DNA from: FEB-12 sp964503315
Lineage (GTDB): Bacteria > Zixibacteria > MSB-5A5 > GN15 > FEB-12
Assembly (NCBI GenBank): GCA_964503315.1
Contig: CAZCZL010000003.1
Location: 1 to 64,000, forward strand
Length of the DNA stretch: 64,000 nucleotides
Reading direction: 5' to 3'
This document shows positions 16,201 to 24,562 of this stretch, in pieces. Each line of letters opens with the position of its first letter. Positions within the stretch are counted from its first letter, which is position 1. A program made the translations under genes and the position numbers. Under the pieces are notes generated by a model, which was given only the letters and a program-made list of their open reading frames with translations, was not told where the DNA came from and made no database searches.

Positions 16201-18186
16201 CTAAGAAGGCTTTTCTTTCTTTCCACCTATGGTCATCCGGTAGAGGAAGACCGCCAGCCCGGCATAGAGGATGATTGACAAGATCGGGCCGAAGCTTGTG
16301 GTCAAGGATGTCCCTTGATCGGCATGGGCATTAAAGTATTCGCCGTACCATGACCATCCGCCAACAAGGAAAGCAAGCAGAACTCCGATCAGCGAATCAC
16401 CCGCGACCAAGCCGGAGGCGAAAAGCGTTCCACGCATCGTTTTGGCTTCGACCTCTTCCGGTTTGCTCCGCTTGTTTACAATCCACGCGACCAATCCACC
16501 AACCATTATGGGAGTGGAGAGTGACGGCGGGAGGTAAAGGCCGATCGCGAACGGCAGGGCGCCATGGCCAAGAAGTTCGACGCAAATCGCGATCATGCCA
16601 CCGACAATGATCGGGAGCCAGGGGAGATTCTGGTTCATGATACCAGAAACGACCGTCGCCATGACGTTGGCCTGCGGGGCCATCATCGGAGCGCGACCAG
16701 CGACCTCTCCTTCGACAAAACCAAAAGTCTCGCGCAGGAAGAACAGCATTGCACCAATGACAAGAGCAGGGGCGGCCATACCGATGAGCGTGGTGAGCTG
16801 CATCCGGATAGGCGTACCACCGAGCAGGAAGCCGGTCTTGAGATCCTGTGAGATATCGCCCGACATACAAACGGCGATACAGACGATGGTACCAACCATC
16901 ATCGCGGCGACCATGCCGTTGATACCGGTGTGGCCTAGCCAGACCAACAGAAGACTTGTAATAAGGAGAGTCGCGATGGTCATACCCGAGACAGGGTTGG
17001 AGGATGAGCCGACCAGACCGACAATTCGCGCGGCGACCACCACAAAGAAGAATCCGAAAATGACTGCCGCGATAATACCGACCGCGGGGAGTCCAGTGTT
17101 AGGAATCAACGCGATGCCCGCGATGACGGCGAGAATGCCGAGGAGCACCCACTGCATGGGGAGGTCGTAATTGACGCGGTCTTTACTGGCCTCACCCTTC
17201 TTGCCGGTGAGGGAGCGGAAGCCTTCTCTGAATGACGTCACGATTATGGGCATCGATTTGCTTAACGAAATGAAACCGCCCATGGTCACCGCGCCGACAC
17301 CAATATATTTGATGTAGAAATTGCGGAGTTCTCCCGCGCTCATGTCACCGAGGGGAGTGGTTCCCGGAGGGACAATCAGTGAACTAGAGTGTGAACCTAT
17401 AAACGAAAGGAGCGGGCCGATACCCATATAGCCGAGGACCGCGCCTGAGAGCATCATAGCGGCAATGCGCGGGCCGATGATATAGCCGACGGCGGCGAGA
17501 GCCGGGGTGGCCTCGATGCCAAGCTGTCCACCTTTGAGAATGCCGCCGAAATAATGGTTAACTGTTTCGGACCAGGTTTTGATACCAGACATCAGGATCT
17601 TGTACGCCGCGCCTATTCCGATACCAAGGAAGACCAACTTGGCGCGACTTCCGCCCTGGTCACCGGCGACGATGATCTCGGCGCACGCGGTGCCTTCGGG
17701 GTAGGCAAGTTTGCCATGTTCAGTCTCGACCAGATAGCGACGCAGAGGGATCATGAGCAGGACGCCGAGCGTTCCACCCAACAGCGCAAGGAGAATAATC
17801 TGCCACTGGGCGATCTGGAAAGTGTAGCCTTGCGCTTTCAACTGAGCGCTAGCCGACCAGATGAAGAATGCCGGCACGGTGAAGATCACGCCCGCGGCCA
17901 GTGATTCGCCGGCCGAACCCATCCCCTGGACAATGTTATTTTCCAGAACAGTCGCACGCTTGCGGAACATGCGAAGGATGGCCATCGAGACTACCGCCGC
18001 GGGAATTGAGGCGGAGACAGTCATACCGACTTTGAGGCCGAGATAAGCGTTGGCGAGGCCGAAAACGAGAGCCAGGATAATACCGAGGATAATGGCTCGC
18101 CCGGTAACCTCGGCGGGGGATTCCGATGCCGGCACAAAAGGAGAGTGCTTTGCTGGTGCCGCGTCAGCCTTTTTCGCTGTTTGCAT
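16201..18186 (-). CDS. OPT family oligopeptide transporter
   Basis: A 661-residue membrane protein with about 14-16 hydrophobic segments. It matches the bacterial OPT family: GLANAYLGLKVGMTVSASIP near the start, NNIVQGMGSAGESLAAG, YPEGTACAEI, SSSNPVSGMTIATLL and GDISQDLKTGFLLGGTP. Relatives take up small peptides or metal chelates through the inner membrane; the substrate is not predictable. A strong promoter and GGAGG precede the start. It stands alone, facing away from the cohesin gene across a 543-nt spacer. Confidence 0.92.
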   Translation of the reverse strand: MQTAKKADAAPAKHSPFVPASESPAEVTGRAIILGIILALVFGLANAYLGLKVGMTVSASIPAAVVSMAILRMFRKRATVLENNIVQGMGSAGESLAAGVIFTVPAFFIWSASAQLKAQGYTFQIAQWQIILLALLGGTLGVLLMIPLRRYLVETEHGKLAYPEGTACAEIIVAGDQGGSRAKLVFLGIGIGAAYKILMSGIKTWSETVNHYFGGILKGGQLGIEATPALAAVGYIIGPRIAAMMLSGAVLGYMGIGPLLSFIGSHSSSLIVPPGTTPLGDMSAGELRNFYIKYIGVGAVTMGGFISLSKSMPIIVTSFREGFRSLTGKKGEASKDRVNYDLPMQWVLLGILAVIAGIALIPNTGLPAVGIIAAVIFGFFFVVVAARIVGLVGSSSNPVSGMTIATLLITSLLLVWLGHTGINGMVAAMMVGTIVCIAVCMSGDISQDLKTGFLLGGTPIRMQLTTLIGMAAPALVIGAMLFFLRETFGFVEGEVAGRAPMMAPQANVMATVVSGIMNQNLPWLPIIVGGMIAICVELLGHGALPFAIGLYLPPSLSTPIMVGGLVAWIVNKRSKPEEVEAKTMRGTLFASGLVAGDSLIGVLLAFLVGGWSWYGEYFNAHADQGTSLTTSFGPILSIILYAGLAVFLYRMTIGGKKEKPS

Positions 18187-18228
18187 TAAACCTCCAACGG
18201 AAGCTCACAACCTGTCCATTCGGGTGCA

Positions 18229-18256
18229 AGATTACCGGAAAGGGTTTACAAGTCAA
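18229..18256 (-). promoter_or_regulatory. Promoter of the OPT transporter gene
   Basis: On the minus strand, TTGACT, 16 nt and TAATCT. SD GGAGG follows before the ATG at 18186. Confidence 0.7.
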
Positions 18257-18265
18257 GCATTTAGT

Positions 18266-18482
18266 CCTGTCAGGCCGCGTGTGACAGGAGAGGAGAAGTT
18301 TATTCCCAGTTATCAGGGACCTGACAAAGCGATGTTCGCAGTTCCTGCGCCACCTGACAGAACCCAAACATGAGAATAACCGAATATTATGTTTTCTCGT
18401 GGAGCGCGGTGCGTATAATCAGCGGCGGATGTACGATGGCCGGCTCGGGTCGTCTCTGTCCAACGGAACTTGCGTGTGACAG
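18266..18482. promoter_or_regulatory. Cluster of TGACA(G) motifs, possible regulator sites
   Basis: Five copies occur: CCTGTCAGG at 18266 (inverted), TGTGACAGG at 18280, CCTGACA at 18320, CCTGACAG at 18353 and TGTGACAG at 18475. The first two form an inverted repeat. They lie between the OPT promoter and the promoter of the cohesin gene. No gene was found in this spacer. Confidence 0.35.
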
Positions 18483-18505
18483 TGACGGTTAGGTCATAAA
18501 ACATC

Positions 18506-18535
18506 TTGACATAACGGACGGCGGTGCGTTATGTT
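18506..18535 (+). promoter_or_regulatory. Promoter of the cohesin-domain gene
   Basis: A perfect TTGACA, 18 nt and TATGTT. It leaves a leader of about 190 nt before the ATG at 18730, in which no ORF or known riboswitch was recognised. Confidence 0.75.
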
Positions 18536-18729
18536 GGAGACAGAGGGACGACAGGTATTTGCTCATCAGTTTTTGCTCGCTTTCACGATTGCATTTCCTA
18601 CAACCGCCAAATTTGTAACATCGCCGATTCATATTGCGAATAGAAAACGGCTGCGTGGCGCATCGGATTGTGCCCTGTCACGACAGCCAGATCGTGAACC
18701 ATAGCTAAACCCTTAGGTGGTGAGCCTTG

Positions 18730-19554
18730 ATGAAACGCACATGGACAGTAACAGTTATCGTCGCTCTTCTCGCATTCCCGCTGGTCGCGTATTCTGCCGG
18801 TGAACGGCTGAATATCGGAAAGGCGGAGATCGGGGAGGGGAATACGGTGACCGTCCCTCTTGAGGTGACCAATCAGGATGATCTGGTCGGGATCGATATC
18901 GCCCTCAAGTATTCGGAAGGTGTGACGCTCAAAGAGGTTCGATTCGAGAATGCTCGTATCGACTACTTTGATCTGAAAGCCACAATGCTTGATGCCGAGA
19001 AGCGCGAGATCGTGATCATGGCGGTCCCTCAGACTTCGATGACGAAAAAGCCGGCGCTGATGGCCGGAACGGGCCCGGTGGCATACCTGGTCTTTGAGCG
19101 GAACGATGCCTCGGTCAAGGAGATCGAGTTTGAGCCGTTCGTCATGGAAGATCCACATCACTCGAATTTCTTCGTGTACGGTAATATCGCTACCGGACAA
19201 TACGAACAGTGGCGTGAGGATCCGGTGATCGAAGGGACGCGAGTCTCATTGAGCGCCGCGAGCGGCAGTATGCCGAATACATTCGCGCTGCGACAGAACT
19301 ATCCGAACCCGTTCAACCCGTCGACCGAGATCTCCTTCGATCTGCCGAAAGCTTCGGCGGTCGAGCTGCGCATTTATAATGTGATCGGGCAGGAGGTCCG
19401 GACTTTGGCGAATAGCGCCATGGAAGCCGGCCAGCACCAGATCGTGTGGGACGGCCGCGACGAGGGTGGATCCTCGGTTGCCAGCGGAGTTTACTTCTAT
19501 CGGTTGACGGCGGGAAGTTACACCGATACCAAGAAGATGATGCTTCTGAAATGA
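18730..19554 (+). CDS. Secreted cohesin-domain protein with FlgD-like sorting tail
   Basis: A protein of about 274 residues. Start 18730 is preferred over the TTG at 18727 (GGTGGTGAG upstream). The signal peptide is about 1-20. A cohesin-like domain covers about 25-150 (VTVPLEVTNQDDLVGIDIAL, GPVAYLVFE). The C-terminal 85 residues are a sorting domain (ALRQNYPNPFNPSTEISFDL, IYNVIGQEVRTL, SGVYFYRLTAG, KKMMLLK). Cohesins bind dockerins, and a dockerin enzyme is encoded at 2165-3589, so this may be a surface scaffold or partner (inference). Followed by a terminator. Confidence 0.87.
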   Translation: MKRTWTVTVIVALLAFPLVAYSAGERLNIGKAEIGEGNTVTVPLEVTNQDDLVGIDIALKYSEGVTLKEVRFENARIDYFDLKATMLDAEKREIVIMAVPQTSMTKKPALMAGTGPVAYLVFERNDASVKEIEFEPFVMEDPHHSNFFVYGNIATGQYEQWREDPVIEGTRVSLSAASGSMPNTFALRQNYPNPFNPSTEISFDLPKASAVELRIYNVIGQEVRTLANSAMEAGQHQIVWDGRDEGGSSVASGVYFYRLTAGSYTDTKKMMLLK

Positions 19555-19602
19555 TCGTACGGCTTGCCGCGCGATGAGCAGTTCGCGTAAAATAAAGTGT
19601 TT

Positions 19603-19637
19603 AGCCCGTTCGGACGGTCACTCTGGACGGGCTTTTC
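19603..19637 (+). terminator. Intrinsic terminator of the cohesin gene
   Basis: AGCCCGT at 19603-19609 pairs with ACGGGCT at 19627-19633, followed by TTTTC. Confidence 0.65.
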
Positions 19638-19770
19638 GTTGGCCTGAAGTCGCATGATTTAACGAAGTATCAGGTCGTGTTCGCATCTCCTGCGCTCCAC
19701 AGGTGCAATTCGGACGAGTGTCGCACGGCTAACCTATAGCGAGACAAGGCGATAGATGTTTGGCGCGAGG

Positions 19771-19959
19771 CTGGCACACGAGTTGATTATACATAGGCCA
19801 AGCAGACCGACCGTCATCGGAAAGCAGCCATACAGTTTTTCGATGCCTGGCCTTTTCGGTTCTGAACAGTCTTTCTTGGCGGTTATGCTGTTTAGACCTG
19901 CATCGGTTTGTTGAGTGAGGAAAGAAGGTCCTGACGCGAGTCGGGACCTTGTTTTTTTG
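19771..19959 (+). ncRNA. Candidate structured small RNA upstream of the mla-like operon
   Basis: A 544-nt gap between genes contains nested complementary arms (AGGCCA at 19795 with TGGCCT at 19848; CATCG at 19815 with CGATG at 19841). It ends in a near-perfect 11-bp terminator stem with a GCGA loop and seven T at 19925-19958. No coding gene was recognised before this terminator, so something non-coding is probably transcribed here. CTGGCAC-N5-TTGAT at 19771 looks like an imperfect sigma-54 promoter. A short GGAAAGCAGCC inside recalls SRP RNA, but the rest does not fit. The 5' end is not defined. Confidence 0.4.
19925..19958 (+). terminator. Strong intrinsic terminator not preceded by a protein gene
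   Basis: An 11-bp stem (one wobble) with GCGA tetraloop, then G and seven T. It lies about 370 nt after the previous gene, which has its own terminator at 19603. Confidence 0.85.
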
Positions 19960-20036
19960 AGAATCGGGGAATCGTCCAACGCAAGTCGCATCCCTAACTG
20001 ACGCACAGTCTTGAGGAGAGCCAGCCGGCAAAGCGC

Positions 20037-20065
20037 TTGACTCTGTTCCGCCAAAGTTCTACCAT
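20037..20065 (+). promoter_or_regulatory. Promoter of the mla-like operon
   Basis: TTGACT, 17 nt and TACCAT, about 34 nt before the GTG start of the permease gene. A 13-codon frame (ATG 20064 to TAG 20103) overlaps that GTG and might couple translation. Confidence 0.6.
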
Positions 20066-20098
20066 GAGCGGATTCAGAAAGGTATATGGCGCTGAACC

Positions 20099-20869
20099 GT
20101 GTTAGGCTGGCTTAAGAATTTCGCGTACGAATTTCAGGGGCTCTTTTTCTTCTCCCTCAGAATGCTCAAGGGGATGTTTGGGCGGCCTTTCTATGTTATG
20201 GAGACCCTGGAGCAGATGTACCTGTTGGGGGTAGGCTCGCTCTACCTGGTGGCTCTGACCGGGATGTTCGCAGGGCAGGGATTTGCCCTTGCCTTTGCCA
20301 ATGAGCTGGCGGATTTTGGCGCCAAGAACTACCTCGGCCGCATCATGTCTATCTCAATCATTCGCGAACTTGGCCCTACTCTGGCGGGGTTGATCATCGC
20401 GGCGCGGGTATCATCAGGGATCACCGCCGAGATCGGCGCCATGAAATCATCCAATCAAATTGACGCTATGGTGGCGTTCGGGATCGATCCGATCAAAAAG
20501 ATAGCGGTGCCGCGGCTTGTCGCGCTGATGATCATGGTGCCGGCGCTAACTATCGTCACGGATGTAGTGGCCATTGTCGGGGCGTGGATCATTGCCGTTT
20601 ACCTGGCGCATATTTCATCGACTCTGTATTGGGCAAACATCTTTGAGCGGCTGGTGTTCGGGAATCTGTTTCTCGGGATCGCCAAGCCGATCATTTTTTC
20701 GTTCGTGATCGCATTTATTGCCTGCTATAAGGGATTTACGTCGGAAGGCGGCACCAAGGGAGTCGGCAAGGCGACCACCGATTCAGTAGTACTGAGTTCG
20801 ATAACGATCCTGCTGGTCAATTTCTTCATCACCAAAGTGATCTATCCCTACCTCAAGGGGTACTTATGA
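20099..20869 (+). CDS. mlaE: MlaE-type ABC permease of phospholipid transport
   Basis: A 256-residue inner-membrane protein with about five to six membrane segments and the MlaE family core (ELGPTLAGLIIAARVSSGIT, EIGAMKSSNQIDAM, PRLVALMIMVPAL). It forms the permease of an MCE-type lipid transporter that moves phospholipids between the inner and outer membranes. The GTG at 20099 follows an in-frame stop at 20093, so no longer start exists; no good SD is visible. The stop overlaps the ATG of the ATPase gene (ATGA). Confidence 0.92.
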   Translation: MLGWLKNFAYEFQGLFFFSLRMLKGMFGRPFYVMETLEQMYLLGVGSLYLVALTGMFAGQGFALAFANELADFGAKNYLGRIMSISIIRELGPTLAGLIIAARVSSGITAEIGAMKSSNQIDAMVAFGIDPIKKIAVPRLVALMIMVPALTIVTDVVAIVGAWIIAVYLAHISSTLYWANIFERLVFGNLFLGIAKPIIFSFVIAFIACYKGFTSEGGTKGVGKATTDSVVLSSITILLVNFFITKVIYPYLKGYL

Positions 20870-21636
20870 TCGAGTTGAATAACGTCAGCTTTTCATATGG
20901 CGAGAAACCGATCCTGAAGAATGTAACCTTCAAGATCGAGCAATCGGAATCGGTGGTGATCATGGGGCCGTCAGGGTCGGGGAAATCGACGATTCTTCGC
21001 CTGATACTCGGGTTGAATTGTCCGCAGAAAGGGTCACTGCTGATCGACGGCGAGAATATCTGCGTGATGTCTGAGGCGCAGAAGCGGGAGATCCGCAAGG
21101 GGATCGGCATGGTGTTTCAGGACGGGGCGCTTTTTGATTCACTGACGGTTGGTGAGAACGTTGGCTACTATCTACTTGAGCATACGAAGATGCCGTGGGA
21201 AGAGATAGAAGTCAAGGTACGCGAGATGCTCGGGTTTGTCGGGCTGGACGCGGACGAAATCATCGATAAGTTACCGGAGCAGTTATCGGGCGGGATGCAG
21301 CGGCGAGTGGCGATCGGGCGGGCGTTGCTGTCGACGGACCCGAAGGTGATGTTGTACGATGAACCGACCACCGGATTGGATCCGCAATCGAGTGAAACGG
21401 TGCTGGAATTGATAAACAAATTGACCGGTCAGCGGAAGATATCAACGATCGTGGTGACGCATGAGATAGCTGACGCGTTCGCGGTCGCGAACCGGTTTAT
21501 GTTGATATGGGGGGGAGAACTGGTGTTTGACGGGAATGTTGACGCACTGCGGACATCATCGGATGAACGCGTGCGCAGTTTTCTTGAGCCATTCAGGGCT
21601 TCATTCGCGGGAGTGATGGAACGGAAATTCGTCTGA
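20866..21636 (+). CDS. mlaF: MlaF-type ABC ATPase
   Basis: A 256-residue nucleotide-binding subunit. Walker A is GPSGSGKST (about 32-40), the signature is LSGGMQRRVAIGRAL (about 140-154), Walker B is VMLYDEPTTGLDP and the switch His follows in VVTHE. The closest family is MlaF/Ttg2A, as GGMQRR is typical. It drives the MlaE permease encoded immediately upstream with a 4-nt overlap. No MlaB STAS partner is present here. Confidence 0.93.
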   Translation: MIELNNVSFSYGEKPILKNVTFKIEQSESVVIMGPSGSGKSTILRLILGLNCPQKGSLLIDGENICVMSEAQKREIRKGIGMVFQDGALFDSLTVGENVGYYLLEHTKMPWEEIEVKVREMLGFVGLDADEIIDKLPEQLSGGMQRRVAIGRALLSTDPKVMLYDEPTTGLDPQSSETVLELINKLTGQRKISTIVVTHEIADAFAVANRFMLIWGGELVFDGNVDALRTSSDERVRSFLEPFRASFAGVMERKFV

Positions 21637-21672
21637 TGAAGCGATATCAGACCAACGGAATAGGGTAGGAGT

Positions 21673-22608
21673 ATGAAAAGATCGATACGCGTGCCATTTG
21701 CCAATCTCAAGGTCGGCTTACTGCTGACTTTCGCGCTCGCCATGGCGTTGTGGGCCTCGTTTTCCGGCGGCGGCACATCGATCTTCCAGGGGAAAGAGGA
21801 GTATAAAACCTACTTCAGGAATGTGGCCGGACTGCTCAAGGGATCGCCGGTCTGGATGGCGGGAGTGGAAGTGGGGAATGTCAAGTCAATCAAGTTCGTG
21901 AATCTTGACTCTTTACGCCAGATAGAGGTTAGTTTCAGGATCAATGGTGACGTTCAGTATATGTTGACCGAGGGGACCCAGGTGCAGTTGGGGACGATCG
22001 GTTTCCTCGGTGACAAATATATCGAAGTTGTTCCAGGGACGCCAGGCGGGCCCATGATCCCTGCCGGATCGGTGATCATGCCGCGGGATGTGGGGGAAGC
22101 ATCTGCGATGTTCAAAGAAGGGCAGGAAGCGATTCAGGATGTTCGTTCGTTGACAGGCGGGCTGGATACGTTGATGAAGCGGATGAATCGCGGCGAAGGG
22201 ACACTTGGCAAGCTGGCGGTAGATTCGGCGTTGTATTTGAATGTGACCAAATTGATGTCGAGCTTGACCCTGTTGGCGAGTGATTTACAGAAGAACCAGG
22301 AACGAATTGTCGGTTCGCTTGAGCGGACATCGACTTCGGTGTCGGAATTGGCTGACAAGGTCAATCAAGGGGAGGGGACGCTCTCGAAGTTAGTATCTGA
22401 TCCCGCCCTGTACAATAATCTCGCGGCAACCACCGCCCAGTTGGATACCATCACCATGAAATTGAACCAGGCGAAGGGGTCGCTGGGATTGATGGTGAAT
22501 GACACGGCGATGTATGTCCAGATGGTCGACCTGCTGGCTCGGGTCAATACGCTGGTGACGGATATCCAGAACGATCCCCGCAAGTATTTCAAGTTCTCGG
22601 TGTTCTGA
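21673..22608 (+). CDS. mlaD: MlaD-type MCE domain protein
   Basis: A 311-residue protein with one N-terminal membrane helix (LLLTFALAMALWASFSGG) and a single MCE domain at about 40-125 (YFRNVAGLLKGSPVWMAGVEVG, GFLGDKYIEVVPG). A long coiled-coil-like tail (about 130-300) has repeats of the GEGTLGKLA / GEGTLSKLV / AKGSLGLMV type. It is the periplasmic substrate-binding subunit of the MlaEFD complex; the repeated tail may build a bridge or tube across the periplasm (inference). Last gene of the operon, 36 nt after mlaF. Confidence 0.92.
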   Translation: MKRSIRVPFANLKVGLLLTFALAMALWASFSGGGTSIFQGKEEYKTYFRNVAGLLKGSPVWMAGVEVGNVKSIKFVNLDSLRQIEVSFRINGDVQYMLTEGTQVQLGTIGFLGDKYIEVVPGTPGGPMIPAGSVIMPRDVGEASAMFKEGQEAIQDVRSLTGGLDTLMKRMNRGEGTLGKLAVDSALYLNVTKLMSSLTLLASDLQKNQERIVGSLERTSTSVSELADKVNQGEGTLSKLVSDPALYNNLAATTAQLDTITMKLNQAKGSLGLMVNDTAMYVQMVDLLARVNTLVTDIQNDPRKYFKFSVF

Positions 22609-22622
22609 GCGGGAAAAGTGAC

Positions 22623-22650
22623 TTGTATCTTTGGTCGGGTGCTCTATATT
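22623..22650 (+). promoter_or_regulatory. Promoter before the VOC gene
   Basis: TTGTAT, 16 nt and TATATT, about 50 nt before the ATG at 22700, which has GGAGG just upstream. Confidence 0.65.
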
Positions 22651-22699
22651 GGACCTGATAGATACATGTTAGGACTCACCTGCAGCACCGGGAGGCAGC

Positions 22700-23065
22700 A
22701 TGATCAACGGCGGCCTGGCCACGATATTTGTTTCAGATCTCAGTCGCGCGGTCACATTCTATACTGAGACATTGGGAATGAAGTTGGTTTTCCGTTCAGG
22801 GGATTTTTGGGCGGAGGTTTCGGCCGGCCCGGGATTGACAATAGGACTGCATCCAAAGTCAGACTCGGCCGCTGCTCCAGGAACCAATGGCGCAACGGTC
22901 GTTGGGCTGGAAGTTGAAGGAGAGATTGGGCAGGTGGTCGCGAAGCTTAAGTCTCATGGTGTGCGACTCAAAGGGGAGATCGTGAATGATGATCCGGTCA
23001 CAATACAGACCTTTTTTGATCCGGATGGAAATGAACTGTACCTCTTTCAGGTAACGCAGGAATAG
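22700..23065 (+). CDS. VOC superfamily (glyoxalase/bleomycin resistance) protein
   Basis: A 121-residue protein with the paired beta-alpha-beta-beta-beta fold of the VOC family: FVSDLSRAVTFYTETLGMKL at the start and FFDPDGNELYLFQV at the end, the latter carrying the usual metal-ligand Glu. Members isomerise, cleave or sequester small molecules; the substrate cannot be told. First gene of a closely spaced run with a DUF6265 gene (8 nt) and a DinB gene (2 nt). Confidence 0.87.
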   Translation: MINGGLATIFVSDLSRAVTFYTETLGMKLVFRSGDFWAEVSAGPGLTIGLHPKSDSAAAPGTNGATVVGLEVEGEIGQVVAKLKSHGVRLKGEIVNDDPVTIQTFFDPDGNELYLFQVTQE

Positions 23066-23073
23066 GAAAGCCC

Positions 23074-23565
23074 ATGAAAACAGCAATCCTCACATTGCTG
23101 GTGTTCGCGACTTCGCTTTTGGCACAGGTCACTGACGCGCCATTGCGGAGTGGACAGGGGAGAAAGGTCCTCCAGCTCAACTGGCTGGTCGGAGACTGGG
23201 AGCGACAGCAGAAGAACTCAGTCTCGCTGGAGCGCTGGCATATGGTGGATGACACACTGATGGAGGGGGAAAGTGTGATGGTCAAGGGGACGGATACAAC
23301 TGTCAGCGAGAGAATGAAGATGCTGGCACGCGACAGCTCCATCTATTTTGTGGCGGAGGTTCCACACAACGATTCGGCGATCTTTTTCAGGCTGGTCGAT
23401 GTGGATTCACTGGGGTGGAGGTTTGAGAATCCGAAGCATGATTTCCCGACCGTGGTCTGCTACAAGCAGGTTTCAGCAGATTCGATGTACGCACGGATCT
23501 CGGGGAACGTCAATGGCGATACCAAAGGGATCGATTTCCGATTCCGCAGAGTGGAGAGTAAATAG
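23074..23565 (+). CDS. Exported DUF6265-like protein
   Basis: A 163-residue protein with a signal peptide (KTAILTLLVFATSLLAQ) and a calycin-like domain showing NWLVGDWERQ, ERWHMVDDTLMEGES and FENPKHDFPTVV, the pattern of DUF6265. The function is unknown. The short spacing to its neighbours suggests one transcript with the VOC and DinB genes. Confidence 0.78.
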   Translation: MKTAILTLLVFATSLLAQVTDAPLRSGQGRKVLQLNWLVGDWERQQKNSVSLERWHMVDDTLMEGESVMVKGTDTTVSERMKMLARDSSIYFVAEVPHNDSAIFFRLVDVDSLGWRFENPKHDFPTVVCYKQVSADSMYARISGNVNGDTKGIDFRFRRVESK

Positions 23566-23567
23566 AG

Positions 23568-24164
23568 ATGCCGACACGCGATGTAAAGATTCCACGAGGG
23601 TACGACGCGAAAAAGCAGAAGATCGTCGGCTTGTTCGCCGGCCAGCTGGATGACCAGTTGAGACTTCTGACCGAGTCCGTGAAAGACCTCACAGTTGCGC
23701 AACTGGAATGGCAGTACCGTCCGGGGATGAATACGATCGGGATGTTGCTGGCGCACCTTGCGGTGGTCGACCTCTGGTGGGCGGTCATCGCCCCCAAGGG
23801 AATGAAGCCGGAGCCGGAGGGGGATGCCATCAATCTGAAAGTGATCGGCATCCGCATGGATGATGATGGCATGCCGCTAGCCAAACATGGAGTGCACCCA
23901 GCGTCGCTCAAGGGGAAGACCGCGGCGCAGTACCTTGAGATGCTGAACAAGGCCCGGAAGGCGGTACATAAGGAATTGCGGTCCTGGGACGACAGAAAGC
24001 TCGCGACGACGTTCATACGCAAGCGTGGGAAAAAGTCGGTCAAGATCACGCATACGTGGGCGCTGTATCATCTGCTGGAGCATTTCGCGGGGCATTATGG
24101 ACAGATACTGCTGGTGAAGCATTTGATGCGCGATGCCGGGCTGTTGGACTCACCGGCGGATTGA
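23568..24164 (+). CDS. DinB family protein
   Basis: A 198-residue four-helix-bundle protein of the DinB/DUF664 type. The three metal-binding histidines of the family can be placed at LLAHLAVVD (first) and HLLEHFAGHYGQ (second and third). Members are thiol-dependent enzymes or of unknown role, often stress linked. It starts 2 nt after the stop of the DUF6265 gene. The name does not imply DNA repair activity. Confidence 0.82.
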   Translation: MPTRDVKIPRGYDAKKQKIVGLFAGQLDDQLRLLTESVKDLTVAQLEWQYRPGMNTIGMLLAHLAVVDLWWAVIAPKGMKPEPEGDAINLKVIGIRMDDDGMPLAKHGVHPASLKGKTAAQYLEMLNKARKAVHKELRSWDDRKLATTFIRKRGKKSVKITHTWALYHLLEHFAGHYGQILLVKHLMRDAGLLDSPAD

Positions 24165-24245
24165 TCTGTTTTTAGTTGCGTCGGGCGTCTCGTTCTGGTA
24201 CGTTCGCGTCGGCAATGCGAAAGACCAGCAACAGGGAAGATGACG

Positions 24246-24458
24246 ATGCATGATACAACAGGCGAGATAAAGGTTCCCGATTTCCAGTGGAAGTTCGGCA
24301 CCTGCACGGTGTGCGGCAAGCAATTCCGACATCTCAAAAAGACCGCCCCAAAGACCTGCTCCAACGGTGACTGCCGATACAAGTTTCAGTACAAGATAGA
24401 CCGCCACTTATGGGCGGACTATCAGCCGACTTTGTTCGAGGCTGAACCGAGAGCCTAG
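24246..24458 (+). CDS. Small zinc-finger-like protein
   Basis: A protein of about 70 residues. The ATG at 24246 is favoured over 24240 because AGGGA then has a normal distance. It holds CTVCGKQF and later CSNGDC, a four-Cys zinc-ribbon arrangement, and ends with an aromatic stretch (WADYQPTLFE). No named family is recognised. It is probably a cytoplasmic zinc-binding protein. A structured leader for the next gene begins right after its stop. Confidence 0.65.
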   Translation: MHDTTGEIKVPDFQWKFGTCTVCGKQFRHLKKTAPKTCSNGDCRYKFQYKIDRHLWADYQPTLFEAEPRA

Positions 24459-24464
24459 GTTAAT

Positions 24465-24562
24465 CAGGCCATTGACTGCATATTCAGGGCCATTGGCCGC
24501 AATGGCCTGTTGGACTGTGTGATTGAGTGTACATTCTCCTCACCAACGTGAGGAGTTTTTTT
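24465..24562 (+). promoter_or_regulatory. Structured leader: alternative stems and terminator that holds the ribosome site
   Basis: CAGGCCATTG at 24465-24474 and CAGGGCCATTG at 24485-24495 can both pair with CAATGGCCTG at 24500-24509, so two alternative stems exist. Downstream, CTCCTCAC at 24536-24543 pairs perfectly with GTGAGGAG at 24548-24555, followed by seven T and then the ATG at 24563. The 3' arm is the only SD of the next gene, so the terminator both ends transcription and hides the ribosome site. This may be an attenuator or translational switch; no ligand class was recognised. Confidence 0.6.

Noticed and set aside
19771..19788. Sigma-54 promoter
   Set aside because: The -12 element reads GA instead of GC, so it is kept only as a weak hint.
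19811..19835. SRP RNA-like GGAAAGCAGCC
   Set aside because: The surrounding helix-8 loops and CAGG tetraloop partner of SRP RNA are missing.
19729..20054. Two minus-strand frames of about 100 codons
   Set aside because: No SD or domain; they overlap the terminator and structured RNA region.
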